A stretch of 64,000 bases of DNA from Aestuariivita sp. Its GTDB lineage: Bacteria > Pseudomonadota > Alphaproteobacteria > Rhodobacterales > Rhodobacteraceae. The position numbers and the translations under genes were made by a program. Below the pieces are notes generated by a model that made no database searches, was not told the DNA's origin, and worked only from the letters and a program-made list of their open reading frames with translations. The stretch covers positions 124,001 through 188,000 of the forward strand of contig NZ_JAAWWD010000002.1 in NCBI RefSeq assembly GCF_021404545.1, in the 5' to 3' direction. Position 1 is the first letter of the stretch, and each line of letters opens with the position of its first letter. Shown in pieces: positions 17,840 through 26,229 of the stretch.

Positions 17840-18886
17840 CTACGGCCTTAAATTCAGCCTCTTCTCCAAATCAGCAACCCGCTCTATCACGGCATCAAAG
17901 GGTGGCGCTTCTCCGAAAATCATGTCCGACATCGCGCGATAGTCGCGGCGCAGGTCATCGAGCATTTTTCCAACGGGACTGATGGAAAATGTCGGCGCAA
18001 CTGCTGTCGCAAGATCGAAAGCCGGGCGGTTGAAAAACATGCGCGCGTGGGCAACGCAGTCGGCACCAAGCGCACGATCCGCCAAAGCCCTCTCGCCAAG
18101 GTCCGAACCCAGAAGTTGATAGATATCGTAATAGTGTCGCGACACGCGCTGCCCGCTACCTTTGAGTTCTCCGCGTGCGTCGAACCAACGACGCAGGCCA
18201 TGCAGGATCACGATCTTGTCCCAAAATGTCCGCTCAACGTCGACGATGGTGACGTTTCCAACAGTCAGATCGATATCCGGAACGTCTTCCGCCAGATAGG
18301 GAATAATGCTGCGCACAGAATTGGGATCAAGCGCGGATTTTGCACCGGACTCGATTTTCACGGCCTTTGAGATGTAGGCATCAACCGGTGTCGCTGTTGG
18401 ATAGCGCAGGTAGAGCGCCTGTCTGTCTTCCGGATCTGGCTCGACAAAGAGCTGGGTCTTGTTGAGTCCATTGCGCTCGGCGACGTCCGAAACGATTTCG
18501 GTCAGATCTTCAAAGACCGGTCCCTGAATATATGCTTCACAGGCCGCTTTGATCGCATCGAGCGCCTTTGCGCGTTTCTTACCGCTCAGGGCCTCAAGCT
18601 CTTCTATGGTTGCGGCTTCTCCCAAGTCGTCCCGGAAAACAGTGACATCAATATCCTCCGAGAACCGGCGTATCAACCCAAAGCCCTTTGACAGGGACGT
18701 GCCTCCCTTGAACAGGAGCCTTGGTCCGGCAGGCAAACCGTTGAACAGCGCATCCAGCGTCCAGCATACCCAGAAGTCTTTTTCGACATTCTGCGGTGTT
18801 GTCCCCAATCGTTGCGCCGTCGTTGTGAACAGGCCCAATCGTGTTTCGTCATTTGCAGAAATAATGCGGTCGAAAGCGCGGTTCAT
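17840..18886 (-). CDS. abiEii: AbiEii nucleotidyltransferase toxin
   Basis: A 348-residue member of the AbiEii/AbiGii toxin family. The nucleotidyltransferase core is visible as FKGGTSLSKGFGLIRRF followed by SEDIDVTVF, giving the GGTS and DxD-type metal site, and a later DVERTFWDKIVILHGL motif. AbiEii toxins arrest growth, in characterised cases by transferring nucleotides to tRNA acceptor stems. The ATG at 18886 overlaps the TGA of the AbiEi gene, so both are co-translated. It looks intact. AbiE systems are phage abortive-infection modules and stabilise mobile elements, fitting the location here. Confidence 0.9.
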   Translation of the reverse strand: MNRAFDRIISANDETRLGLFTTTAQRLGTTPQNVEKDFWVCWTLDALFNGLPAGPRLLFKGGTSLSKGFGLIRRFSEDIDVTVFRDDLGEAATIEELEALSGKKRAKALDAIKAACEAYIQGPVFEDLTEIVSDVAERNGLNKTQLFVEPDPEDRQALYLRYPTATPVDAYISKAVKIESGAKSALDPNSVRSIIPYLAEDVPDIDLTVGNVTIVDVERTFWDKIVILHGLRRWFDARGELKGSGQRVSRHYYDIYQLLGSDLGERALADRALGADCVAHARMFFNRPAFDLATAVAPTFSISPVGKMLDDLRRDYRAMSDMIFGEAPPFDAVIERVADLEKRLNLRP

Positions 18887-19539
18887 GCTGCACCTGCCTG
18901 CTCTGCCAAGATCGGACGCAGCAGGCTCTGCATCCATGCGGGCAAGGTCGTCAGCCCGTCCCTCAGGTCGTCACGAAGGAGATTTCCACTTTTTGGATCA
19001 TTGAGAAGCGCTGTCAGGCGGCGGATCAACATCTGGTCATCTTCTGCTTGGCCCATCGTGTCCCGCAGCCAGTGCAGCGCCTGCACGATGCGCATCGCCG
19101 GACGTCCTGCCCAGTAAAGCTTGCTGGCAGCGGTCGGCTTGAAAACAATGTCCAACTGGCCAAGCGAGATCGTTTTCAATCGCGCGTCGGCATGCACCAG
19201 GATCTTGGCCGGAACAGCATTGGTGAGACCCAGATCGTTTGCGGCCGTCATCCCATCGACAAGGACGCGTATCTGATCTCGGCGTGCGATGGCATCAATC
19301 ACTTCGCGGGGATCTGCCGGGCTGTCTTTCTGGGTCAGGCGATTGGTCGACGGTTGATCGTAGAGGCCACGATCCACCCGGCGCAGAGCCCCTGCCCGCG
19401 TCAGTCGCTGCAGCACTTTGTCCACGGCATCACGTTCGCCGAGATCCAAAAAATCCCGCGGCGTCCACACGCCCCGCGGCGTGCCATTCGCAATCCGTGT
19501 CAGGATATTGCTCTTTAGATCTGTGGAAGCATGGTCCAT
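18883..19539 (-). CDS. abiEi: AbiEi antitoxin/autorepressor (DUF6088 type)
   Basis: A winged-helix N-terminal domain (VWTPRDFLDLGERDAVDKVL, then ALRRVDRGLYDQPSTNRLT) is followed by the antitoxin C-terminal domain ending at LLRPILAEQAGAA. AbiEi neutralises AbiEii and represses its own promoter by binding inverted repeats. I take the ATG at 19539 (MDHASTDLKSNIL), giving 218 residues; ATGs at 19557 and 19569 are alternatives but fall inside the palindromic operator. The gene precedes and overlaps abiEii by four bases. Confidence 0.87.
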   Translation of the reverse strand: MDHASTDLKSNILTRIANGTPRGVWTPRDFLDLGERDAVDKVLQRLTRAGALRRVDRGLYDQPSTNRLTQKDSPADPREVIDAIARRDQIRVLVDGMTAANDLGLTNAVPAKILVHADARLKTISLGQLDIVFKPTAASKLYWAGRPAMRIVQALHWLRDTMGQAEDDQMLIRRLTALLNDPKSGNLLRDDLRDGLTTLPAWMQSLLRPILAEQAGAA

Positions 19540-19611
19540 GTCCGAAATCTGTAGCATGATTTCGGACATGATGGAAGTGGCCTGTCCGAAATTTGTATAC
19601 AAACATCGGAC
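19537..19611. promoter_or_regulatory. AbiEi operator-like inverted repeats
   Basis: Two dyads share the half-site GTCCGA(AAT). The first is CATGTCCGAAAT at 19537-19548 with its perfect complement at 19559-19570. The second is GTCCGA at 19584-19589 with TCGGAC at 19606-19611, enclosing the palindrome TTTGTATACAAA. They sit immediately upstream of the AbiEi start. Characterised AbiEi proteins bind paired inverted repeats in their promoters, so this is very likely the autoregulatory site. Confidence 0.7.
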
Positions 19612-19749
19612 GGCCGCCCCAAGTAACAGAGCTCCGTGGAAAAGCGTTTGATCCGGAAAACCATCGGAGTGAGAGAGTGGAGGCTGTTCCCGTGACGGGT
19701 TTGGAGGTCGAGAGAGAGGCTCCTGACCGCCCGTCGCGGGAGATACCCA

Positions 19750-21171
19750 ATGAATACCCAAATTATCGATGCCGGGCGTAACGCCAGTGGCGGTTACAAG
19801 GTTGATGTGTCACGCGGTGAAAACGTGGATCGCGTGTCATCGGAGTGGTACTCGCGACCCGATGATGAGCGGTATGTGTCGCTCGACGATCTCTTCGCCT
19901 CGGTGAAGGCGCGCGCTGAGCAGAGCCGGACGCGCACGGTGGAGAGTGCCGCGATCCGGGTCGAGGCGCATCGCGATGACCCCGAGAAACTGGGGCTGGT
20001 CCTACCCGGGACCGACGAGCCCATCGCACCGACACATTGGAGCTTTGGACAATTGTCGAGCATTGTCGGCGCGCCAGCCGCCTATCTGCGCCAGCTGTCC
20101 GCACCGCTGGCAGGCATCAACCTGCAATATGGGCTGACCAACCACCGGGCAGAGCAGATCAAGACCATGGAGGTCGCGAACGGGCGCACGGAACTTCGCG
20201 CCGTGACCGGTCCGGACTATGGCCGCATCTACGACCACGAACTGGTCTCCGCCGTGCAGCGCATCGCGGGCAACGGCACCGGTGATACGCGCTGGAAGGT
20301 GCCGGGTGTCCTCGATTGGTCGACCGGCATCTACAGTCCGCGTGTGGACGTGACCAAGGAAACAACAACGCTCTATGCCTCGGATCGTGATGTGTTCCTG
20401 TTCCTCGTCGATGACCTGAACCCGATCGAGGCGGGGATCCTGCCCGACGGCTCACCCGACCTCTACTTTCGGGGGTTCTACTGCTGGAACTCAGAAGTCG
20501 GGGCCAAGACGCTGGGCATCGCCAGTTTCTACCTGCGTGCGGTCTGCCAGAACCGGAACCTCTGGGGCGTCGAGGATTTCCAGGAGATCAAAATCCGTCA
20601 CTCGAAATATGCCGCGTCACGGTTTGCGCATGAGGCCGCTCCGGCGCTCAAGAATTTCGCCAACTCATCGCCCACGCCCTTCATCGATCCGGACGGATTC
20701 TCGAAGACAAACTTGGGCAAAGCCCCAATCGACACGCCTCGCCGTGCGATGGGCAATTTGCTCGGCCACGCTGTCCGGTTTGGCAACGCACGCGATGTCA
20801 TGGCAGCAGGTGAAGGCATCGAAACCATTCTGTCGCTCAGAATTATCCTGCCCAATCTGCCGATGGCCGCAGCGCTGTCCGCTGCCCATCTTGCCGCCAT
20901 CCGCTTCCCGCCGTCCCTCAGACGCCTCTATATCGCCCGTGACAACGATCCAGCCGGTGACGGCGCATCGGCCCGCCTGATGCAACGCGCCAAGGATGCG
21001 GGCATCGAGGCGATCACCCTGTCGCCTCACTTGGGTGATTTCAACGATGATCTCCGCCTGCTTGGAGCCGATGCCCTCCGAGACGCGCTCCGGGTCCAGA
21101 TCGCGCCGGAAGACGTTGCATGCTTCATGAATGCTACAGCATTGACCGCGAACAACGCCGCATCCAGCTAG
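19750..21171 (+). CDS. DUF932-Toprim fusion protein
   Basis: A 473-residue protein with two unrelated parts. Residues 1 to about 310 are DUF932, seen as the YVSLDDLFASVKARAE start, THWSFGQLSSIVGAPAAYLR, and the FRGFYCWNSEVGAKTLGIASFY core. From about 315 to 473 it is the C-terminal half of a Toprim/DUF7146-type protein: AGEGIETILSLR, YIARDNDPAGD with the Toprim DxD, and LSPHLGDFNDDLR. In related elements these are normally separate genes, and both parts are incomplete here. The junction near residue 312 (20684) suggests a deletion that fused them. It may no longer be functional. Confidence 0.75.
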   Translation: MNTQIIDAGRNASGGYKVDVSRGENVDRVSSEWYSRPDDERYVSLDDLFASVKARAEQSRTRTVESAAIRVEAHRDDPEKLGLVLPGTDEPIAPTHWSFGQLSSIVGAPAAYLRQLSAPLAGINLQYGLTNHRAEQIKTMEVANGRTELRAVTGPDYGRIYDHELVSAVQRIAGNGTGDTRWKVPGVLDWSTGIYSPRVDVTKETTTLYASDRDVFLFLVDDLNPIEAGILPDGSPDLYFRGFYCWNSEVGAKTLGIASFYLRAVCQNRNLWGVEDFQEIKIRHSKYAASRFAHEAAPALKNFANSSPTPFIDPDGFSKTNLGKAPIDTPRRAMGNLLGHAVRFGNARDVMAAGEGIETILSLRIILPNLPMAAALSAAHLAAIRFPPSLRRLYIARDNDPAGDGASARLMQRAKDAGIEAITLSPHLGDFNDDLRLLGADALRDALRVQIAPEDVACFMNATALTANNAASS

Positions 21172-21460
21172 TGCCCCCTGTCTAGGACCAGCAAGAGAGG
21201 TGCCCCCGGGTCGGAGAGACGCGCGACCCCGGCCTTCTTGGGAGGGCGACCGGACGGCAAACGGATCGGACAGACAAGGCCTGCGCCCGGTTCTTTTCCA
21301 CCGCGCCCGAGCGGGCGCTTTGCATCGCGAGACAAAAGAACCGGCCTCCGGCCTCCTCCGCTGCGCTGCGGCCCGTGCGGGTGCAGCTCCGCTCCGTCTG
21401 CCCTCTTTCGGCGCCATGAAGGCCGCGGCGGTCGCGGTCAAACCGACGAAGGAGCACACC

Positions 21461-22402
21461 ATGTATGCCGATCCCCACCACAGCGATGCCGAGCCGCACC
21501 ACGACGCGTCCGCCACCCACGCCATCTGCAGCGATCTGGAACTCTTTGGCTACCGCCATTCCGAAAACGACCCCGACCCCCGCGACGGACCTGAAGATCG
21601 CCTGATCGCAGGTGCCGTAAGCGACATCTTCGACGCCCTTGTCGCCGCGATGGCCGACACCAGCCTCGATACCGATCTCGACGAGATGCTCTGGTCGGCA
21701 GTCAACATGTTCCACCGCGCGACCAACCGGATCGAACGCAAACTCGATGACAACGAACAGGCGCAAAAACGCCGCCAGCGCGAACAGGACGGCTCAGAGG
21801 TCAAATCCGTCCAGCTCGAACATCTGATTGCGACCGGCCAAACGCTCCTCAACCGCCGCGACTGCATGGAGATCTTCCGCGACCATGCCGCCGATCACTA
21901 TCTGCGCCTGACGGGCTCGCCTTGGGCGACCCGCTCCGGGTCACGGGTCAATCACCGCAATCTCACCGCAGCGATGATCGACAGTCGGGACTTCCTTGCC
22001 GCAAAGACCCGAGCAGATACTGAAGTCTATCTGCCAGCCGGAACCAAAATTGCCTTCACCGGCGGGCTCGAATTTAACGATCACCGATTGATCTGGGACA
22101 CTCTTGACAAGGTTCACGCCAAGCACACCGACATGGTGCTGCTGCATGGCGGATCGCCGCGCGGAGCCGAACTGATCGCCGCCAAATGGGCCGAAACCCG
22201 CAAGGTCGTGCAAGTCGCCTTCAAACCCGACTGGACGCGCCACGCCAAAGCCGCCCCCTTCAAGCGCAACGATCAGATCCTCGACGTCCTGCCCATCGGC
22301 GTCATCATCTTCCCCGGCACCGGCATTCAGGACAATTTCGCCGACAAGGCCCGCAAGCTTGGCATCAAGGTCTTTGATTTCCGCAAAGGGTGCAGCGCGT
22401 AA
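21461..22402 (+). CDS. DUF2493 (YspA/SLOG-type) protein
   Basis: A 313-residue protein starting MYADPHHSDAEPHHDASA. The N-terminal 190 residues are acidic and helical. The C-terminal 125 residues form a SLOG-like Rossmann domain: KIAFTGGLEFNDHRLIWDTL, VLLHGGSPRGAELIAAKWA and IIFPGTGIQDNFADKARKLG. DUF2493 proteins bind nucleotide-derived ligands and are constant members of alphaproteobacterial integrative elements; their role in transfer is unknown. The ATG at 21461 has a GAAGGAG site. The longer upstream frame is a GC-rich leader without homology. Confidence 0.85.
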   Translation: MYADPHHSDAEPHHDASATHAICSDLELFGYRHSENDPDPRDGPEDRLIAGAVSDIFDALVAAMADTSLDTDLDEMLWSAVNMFHRATNRIERKLDDNEQAQKRRQREQDGSEVKSVQLEHLIATGQTLLNRRDCMEIFRDHAADHYLRLTGSPWATRSGSRVNHRNLTAAMIDSRDFLAAKTRADTEVYLPAGTKIAFTGGLEFNDHRLIWDTLDKVHAKHTDMVLLHGGSPRGAELIAAKWAETRKVVQVAFKPDWTRHAKAAPFKRNDQILDVLPIGVIIFPGTGIQDNFADKARKLGIKVFDFRKGCSA

Positions 22403-22678
22403 GCGCTGCATTAACTAGCAATACTAAACATCCAGATGCCAATACGCTCCAGACACTACCCGTGACACCGATCAGGTCTCACTGTCCGAGTTCGCGTTAC
22501 GCTGGTTCCATTGAAACTTCAGTTCGAAGGCGGGTGATCAGTTGCAAATTCTCGCCGATCACTCCCTGTCACAACGCTCAAGACTTCCAGAAACCCGCCT
22601 TTTGCACTACCGTTTGGCTGCGCTGAGGTGGTGGTGGATAGCGTAATCGTTCAACCGATTAGCACGGAGACATTCACC

Positions 22679-23119
22679 ATGCTTGTCCTCAATATCGTTC
22701 TTTTGCTCGTCACCGTCGGGTTTCTCTGTTGGCTCGTGTTCACCCTTGCCGTCTATGCGTTGCCACTGCTCGCGGGCGTCACAGCCGGACTGTGGGCTTA
22801 TGAGACTGGAACGGGGGCCGTCGGGGGGGTCCTTTTGGGCGCAGTTGCCGCAGGTGCCGTGGCGATTGTCGGCCAGCTTGCGTTCGCTTTCGCACGGCCC
22901 TTCTGGGTCCGCGCCCTCGTTGCAGCCTTCTTTGCAGGTCCCGCTGCGATTGCCGGGTATGCGGCGACCCTTGGCATCACCAGACTCGCGACACCGTCCG
23001 AAACTTGGCAGATGGCCGTCGCAATCATCGGTGCTGTGGCAGTCGGCTTCACCGCATTGTTTCGGATGGCAGGCGTTGCCCTACCCGATCCACGCACGGA
23101 AATAGCCAGCGAAGCTTAG
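22679..23119 (+). CDS. small multi-pass membrane protein
   Basis: A 146-residue protein with about five hydrophobic helices (residues 4-27, 29-49, 52-72, 78-98 and 110-132) and a short polar C-terminus. I do not assign it to a named family with certainty. Similar membrane proteins occur between DUF2493 and DUF736 genes in related elements. The ATG at 22679 is preceded by CGGAGA. No catalytic residues are evident. Confidence 0.65.
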   Translation: MLVLNIVLLLVTVGFLCWLVFTLAVYALPLLAGVTAGLWAYETGTGAVGGVLLGAVAAGAVAIVGQLAFAFARPFWVRALVAAFFAGPAAIAGYAATLGITRLATPSETWQMAVAIIGAVAVGFTALFRMAGVALPDPRTEIASEA

Positions 23120-23704
23120 CCCCATGGGTTTGGCCGGAAAGAAGATCAGGGCTGTCGCTTAACCCTCGGTGTTTTCGATAAGTGACCGGGCGGAGACTGC
23201 TGGGATCGGCAGCTTGAGCCATGACGTAGCGGGGCCACCTCGATTGTCTTAAAGGCAGTTCCGCTCAACGCGGCACGTCACAGTCTGTGGCGGCAGCGGT
23301 CTCGCAAAGGCTGTTTGGAACAATGAAGCTCCAGGTCATTTGACCTGAATCGCGAGACGATTGTCGGAAATTCGGTCGTGCCTGACCCCATGGGTGGCCT
23401 ATGGGTGCCAAGGTCTCCACTGATCATCTCTGCCTTGGTCGACCGCTCCATATGGCCTCGTCAATGGACTGATCTGGCCGAAGGACGGCTACGCCTCGAC
23501 CGCCTAAGACTCAACGGGGTTGGTCGACTTTCTTCCCCAGTCGGCTGCGCCGCCATTCCTCGCGCTACAAGAAAGTCTCCCGTCCCCGTCCTCCACTGAC
23601 GTTCCGGCCCGTGCCGGGTGAGCCGTCGGTCGCCTCCGGCCTGTCGATCTCCATCGAGGCCGCAATGGTGCGGACTCGAAAACATCTGATCAAGGAGAAC
23701 CACA
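23120..23704. other. intergenic region, no gene recognised
   Basis: Almost 600 bases without a supported gene. It contains a perfect dyad CAGGTCATTTGACCTG (23332-23347), a possible operator. Its right end is a GC-rich leader with a GGAGA ribosome site for the DUF736 gene. Short ORFs here have no family-like sequence. Confidence 0.45.
23332..23347. promoter_or_regulatory. 16-bp palindrome, possible operator
   Basis: CAGGTCA and TGACCTG flank a TT centre, a perfect dyad in otherwise gene-free sequence upstream of DUF736. It could bind one of the small HTH regulators of the element. There is no direct evidence of function. Confidence 0.35.
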
Positions 23705-24028
23705 ATGGCAACCATCGGCACCTTCAAGAAGTCCGGCACCGAATACACCGGTGAAATCGTCACCCTCAACGTTCAGGCCAAGAACGTCCGCATCGTTCCC
23801 GAAACCAGCCAGACCAGCGAGAACGCCCCAAGCCACCGCGTCTTGGTGGGCCGCGCCGAAATCGGAGCCGCCTGGTCGAAGACCTCAAACGAGGGCCGCG
23901 CGTATCTGGGCCTCAAGCTGGACGATCCAAGCTTCACCGTTCCGATCTACGCCAATCTCTTCGACGAGGAAGACGGCGACGCCTACAGCCTGATCTGGTC
24001 CCGCCCGGTCCGCCGCAACGGCGACTGA
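23705..24028 (+). CDS. DUF736-family protein, copy 1
   Basis: A 107-residue protein beginning MATIGTFKKSGTEYTGEIVT. It has the DUF736 pattern of an all-beta fold: LNVQAKNVRIVPE, SHRVLVGRAEIGAAWSKTS, YLGLKLDDPSFTVPIYANLF and a closing LIWSRPVRR. DUF736 proteins are hallmark genes of alphaproteobacterial integrative elements, with unknown biochemical role. A second copy, about 40% alike by eye, is encoded at 28393-28731. A GC-rich hairpin follows. Confidence 0.9.
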   Translation: MATIGTFKKSGTEYTGEIVTLNVQAKNVRIVPETSQTSENAPSHRVLVGRAEIGAAWSKTSNEGRAYLGLKLDDPSFTVPIYANLFDEEDGDAYSLIWSRPVRRNGD

Positions 24029-24043
24029 GCCACCGCAGCACGA

Positions 24044-24068
24044 CCCCGCCTGGGCGCACCGGGCGGGG
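24044..24068 (+). terminator. putative terminator after DUF736
   Basis: CCCCGCC at 24044-24050 pairs with GGCGGGG at 24062-24068. It lies 16 bases after the DUF736 stop. No T-run follows, so termination would be weak or Rho-assisted. Confidence 0.4.
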
Positions 24069-24218
24069 AAAAGCGCACCCAAGCCCAACCGAATCGGATT
24101 GCGCGATTTCCGCCAAACACCTGCCCAAAAACAGATAATCACTCGCCATCAACGCTAAGAGCGACTAATATAGTCGTAGTTCGGGCGTGCGCAGATGTGT
24201 CCGTGGAGGTGATCATGC

Positions 24219-24473
24219 ATGATCACCGCCCGACAAACACGGGCCGCGCGCGCGTTACTTGGTTGGACGCAGGAAACGCTCGCTGAACGGGCCCTGGTCT
24301 CATTGACCGCGTTGAAACGCCTCGAGTCGCCCCACGGCAAGCGGGTCTTCGAGTCGACCGATGATCAGGTGCGCCGGGCGCTTGAAGCCGTCGGCATCGT
24401 ATTTCTGACGACTGCTCAAGGCGAAGGTGTGTTAATTAACGAGTCCGATGAGGTTGGCAAAGGAACCCGTTAG
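24219..24473 (+). CDS. small XRE-type HTH regulator
   Basis: An 84-residue Cro/C1-like protein: MITARQTRAARALLGWTQET, then LAERALVSLTALKRLE and a short C-terminal strand EAVGIVFLTT. It is typical of element-encoded regulators that hold transfer genes silent. The ATG overlaps a palindromic ATGATCATGCATGATCA stretch (about 24211-24227) that could be its own operator. Confidence 0.8.
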   Translation: MITARQTRAARALLGWTQETLAERALVSLTALKRLESPHGKRVFESTDDQVRRALEAVGIVFLTTAQGEGVLINESDEVGKGTR

Positions 24474-24594
24474 AGCAGATTGCTCAACCAGTTGACTGCG
24501 TCATTGCATGAAATCGGGGGCTCCAGCGCGCGAAGGATGGAAATGGTTAACAGACGCTTCAATCGGCAGTAACGTGCCGAACAAGGGGGGCACT

Positions 24595-24858
24595 TTGACG
24601 AACGCAGACTTCCTTGACGCACCGCCCGAAAGTGCGGTCCTCACAGACTACGACCGGACGCATGTCAAACTCTACATGCGCCTATTGGATGCCTATGCCG
24701 ACAGTGCGGATTGGCGAGAGGTCGTGTCCGTCCTGTTTTCGCTTGATCCGGCCACCGATCCGGAACGTGCGCGTCACATTCATGACAGCCATCTGGCCCG
24801 CGCTCAATGGATGACCGAGCATGGGTATCGGCAGCTTTTGGGCGGTTCAAACCTTTGA
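24595..24858 (+). CDS. DUF2285-family protein
   Basis: An 87-residue protein starting at a TTG (24595) behind AAGGGGGGCAC. The pattern LTDYDRTHVKLYMRLLDAYA, DWREVVSVLFSLDP, then HLARAQWMTEHGYRQLL is the DUF2285 signature seen in integrative elements upstream of repA. These are thought to be regulators, without biochemical proof. A longer frame from 24508 exists but the extra 29 residues are not family-like. A frameshifted relative follows immediately downstream. Confidence 0.75.
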   Translation: MTNADFLDAPPESAVLTDYDRTHVKLYMRLLDAYADSADWREVVSVLFSLDPATDPERARHIHDSHLARAQWMTEHGYRQLLGGSNL

Positions 24859-24970
24859 CCCGGCAGGATATTGCCATCGTATGCGGATACGGGCTCGGCT
24901 GACTTGCTTCGACTCAGCCTCTGATTGAAACTGATCCGATTGACCCAATGTGCACGTCCGGAGGATTGAA

Positions 24971-25742
24971 ATGCCCCCAGACCCATCGCGTTGGCGCTCG
25001 GCATCAGAGTACGACTATGTCGAATCCCTGACGGCACCGGACCTCGCATGGGAATGGTTGCGTCGAAATACGGACTACCAGCACGAGTATGCCCGCGCCA
25101 TTGAGAGGAAAGAGGACCCCCGTGACCTGACGCGCTTGGTGCGTCGGTCTTGGGGGTTGCGATTTCCCGATCGATCCTCAGCGGACTGCTCTGCAGGCGG
25201 TTGTCTATTGGCAGCCTGAGACAGATCCGGGCACGGTGATCCTCTCGTCCAGATCGCCAATCGCAGGTCTTCAACCCGTCGATTTCCCCTCGGTCGACCC
25301 GCACACAACCGTGCATGACCCGGATGGAACGAGTTTGACCTTGTCTGATGACCTTGGGGCGCTGCGCGTTCTGTTTATTGATGACGCAGGGCCCGACACG
25401 CCCCTTATGGCGGCTATACCGCTCGATGATGCCGGTCTGGATCGCATTGAAGCGACCCTCCGCCTCTGGCGCATGCTGCAGGGTCGTCCATCAGAACCGA
25501 AAGGCAGATTGACCGCACAACGTCGTCAACGGTTACGCCGGATGCTGCAAGCAATAGACGGGCACATCGGCGGCGCGAGCTACCGCGACATTGGAAAAGT
25601 CCTCTACGGAAAATCCCGCATTGCCGCCGAAGCCTGGAAGACCTCGGCGCTGCGGGACAGCACGATCAGCCTCGTTCGAGATGGTCGCGCGATGACCGAT
25701 GGCGGATATCGCGCCCTTTTGCGTCAGCGCCGCCGAAAGTAA
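24971..25742 (+). pseudogene. DUF6499-DUF2285 regulator, frameshifted
   Basis: Two frames together encode one recognisable protein. Frame one (from ATG 24971) gives MPPDPSRWRSASEYDYVESL and continues to WGLRFP, the DUF6499 part. The expected continuation (IDPQRTALQAVVYWQPETDP) is in another frame from about 25170, leading to the C-terminal DUF2285 part (GGASYRDIGKVLYG, AWKTSALRDSTISLVRDGR, GGYRALLR) that ends at 25742. One surplus base near 25168, in a TTTCCCGATCGATC stretch, accounts for the shift. It is either a decayed regulator or a sequencing error; the C-terminal part could still be translated from the GTG at 25236. Confidence 0.75.
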
Positions 25743-25926
25743 CTTCGTACCGTTCTATGGCCATTCATCTCGGTGGTGTTCGCCGTTGCCACTGCGACTG
25801 CGCAAAAGGGGTGCAATTTTAGCACCCGTTACTTCCCCATCCCCCTTCCCGGTTCTTCTTCGCCATCGTGGCCGCAATCCGCCGCCCCTCTCTGGTGGCT
25901 GCATTGGAACCCACGGAGGCACGATC

Positions 25927-26208
25927 ATGCCCGCAAATACAACCGACTTACCGCCACGCTATCTGCGCACGCCTGAAGCGGCGCGTTTTCTGAGTCTGTC
26001 CGGCCGCACGCTGGAAAAACACCGTACCTACGGGACAGGCCCCGCGTACCATAAGCTCGGCGGACGGGTCGTCTATTCCATCGATGACCTGCAAGCCTGG
26101 GCCAATCGCGGTGCTGTCACATCGACGTCAGACCCGCGCGGGTCAGTCCTACCGGCCAAACATCATGACCCTGTCGCGCTGACCCGCTCCGGCGGCCGGT
26201 CGCGCTGA
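25927..26208 (+). CDS. MerR/AlpA-like helix-turn-helix protein
   Basis: A 93-residue protein starting MPANTTDLPPRYLRTPEAAR. The block YLRTPEAARFLSLSGRTLEKHRTYGTGP and then YHKLGGRVVYSIDDLQAWA is the excisionase-like winged HTH (HTH_17) that precedes repA in this class of elements. It is probably a transcriptional regulator of the replication/transfer operon. It is followed after 21 bases by repA. Confidence 0.85.
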   Translation: MPANTTDLPPRYLRTPEAARFLSLSGRTLEKHRTYGTGPAYHKLGGRVVYSIDDLQAWANRGAVTSTSDPRGSVLPAKHHDPVALTRSGGRSR

Positions 26209-26229
26209 TCCGTCTTAGGATTTCGTGTC

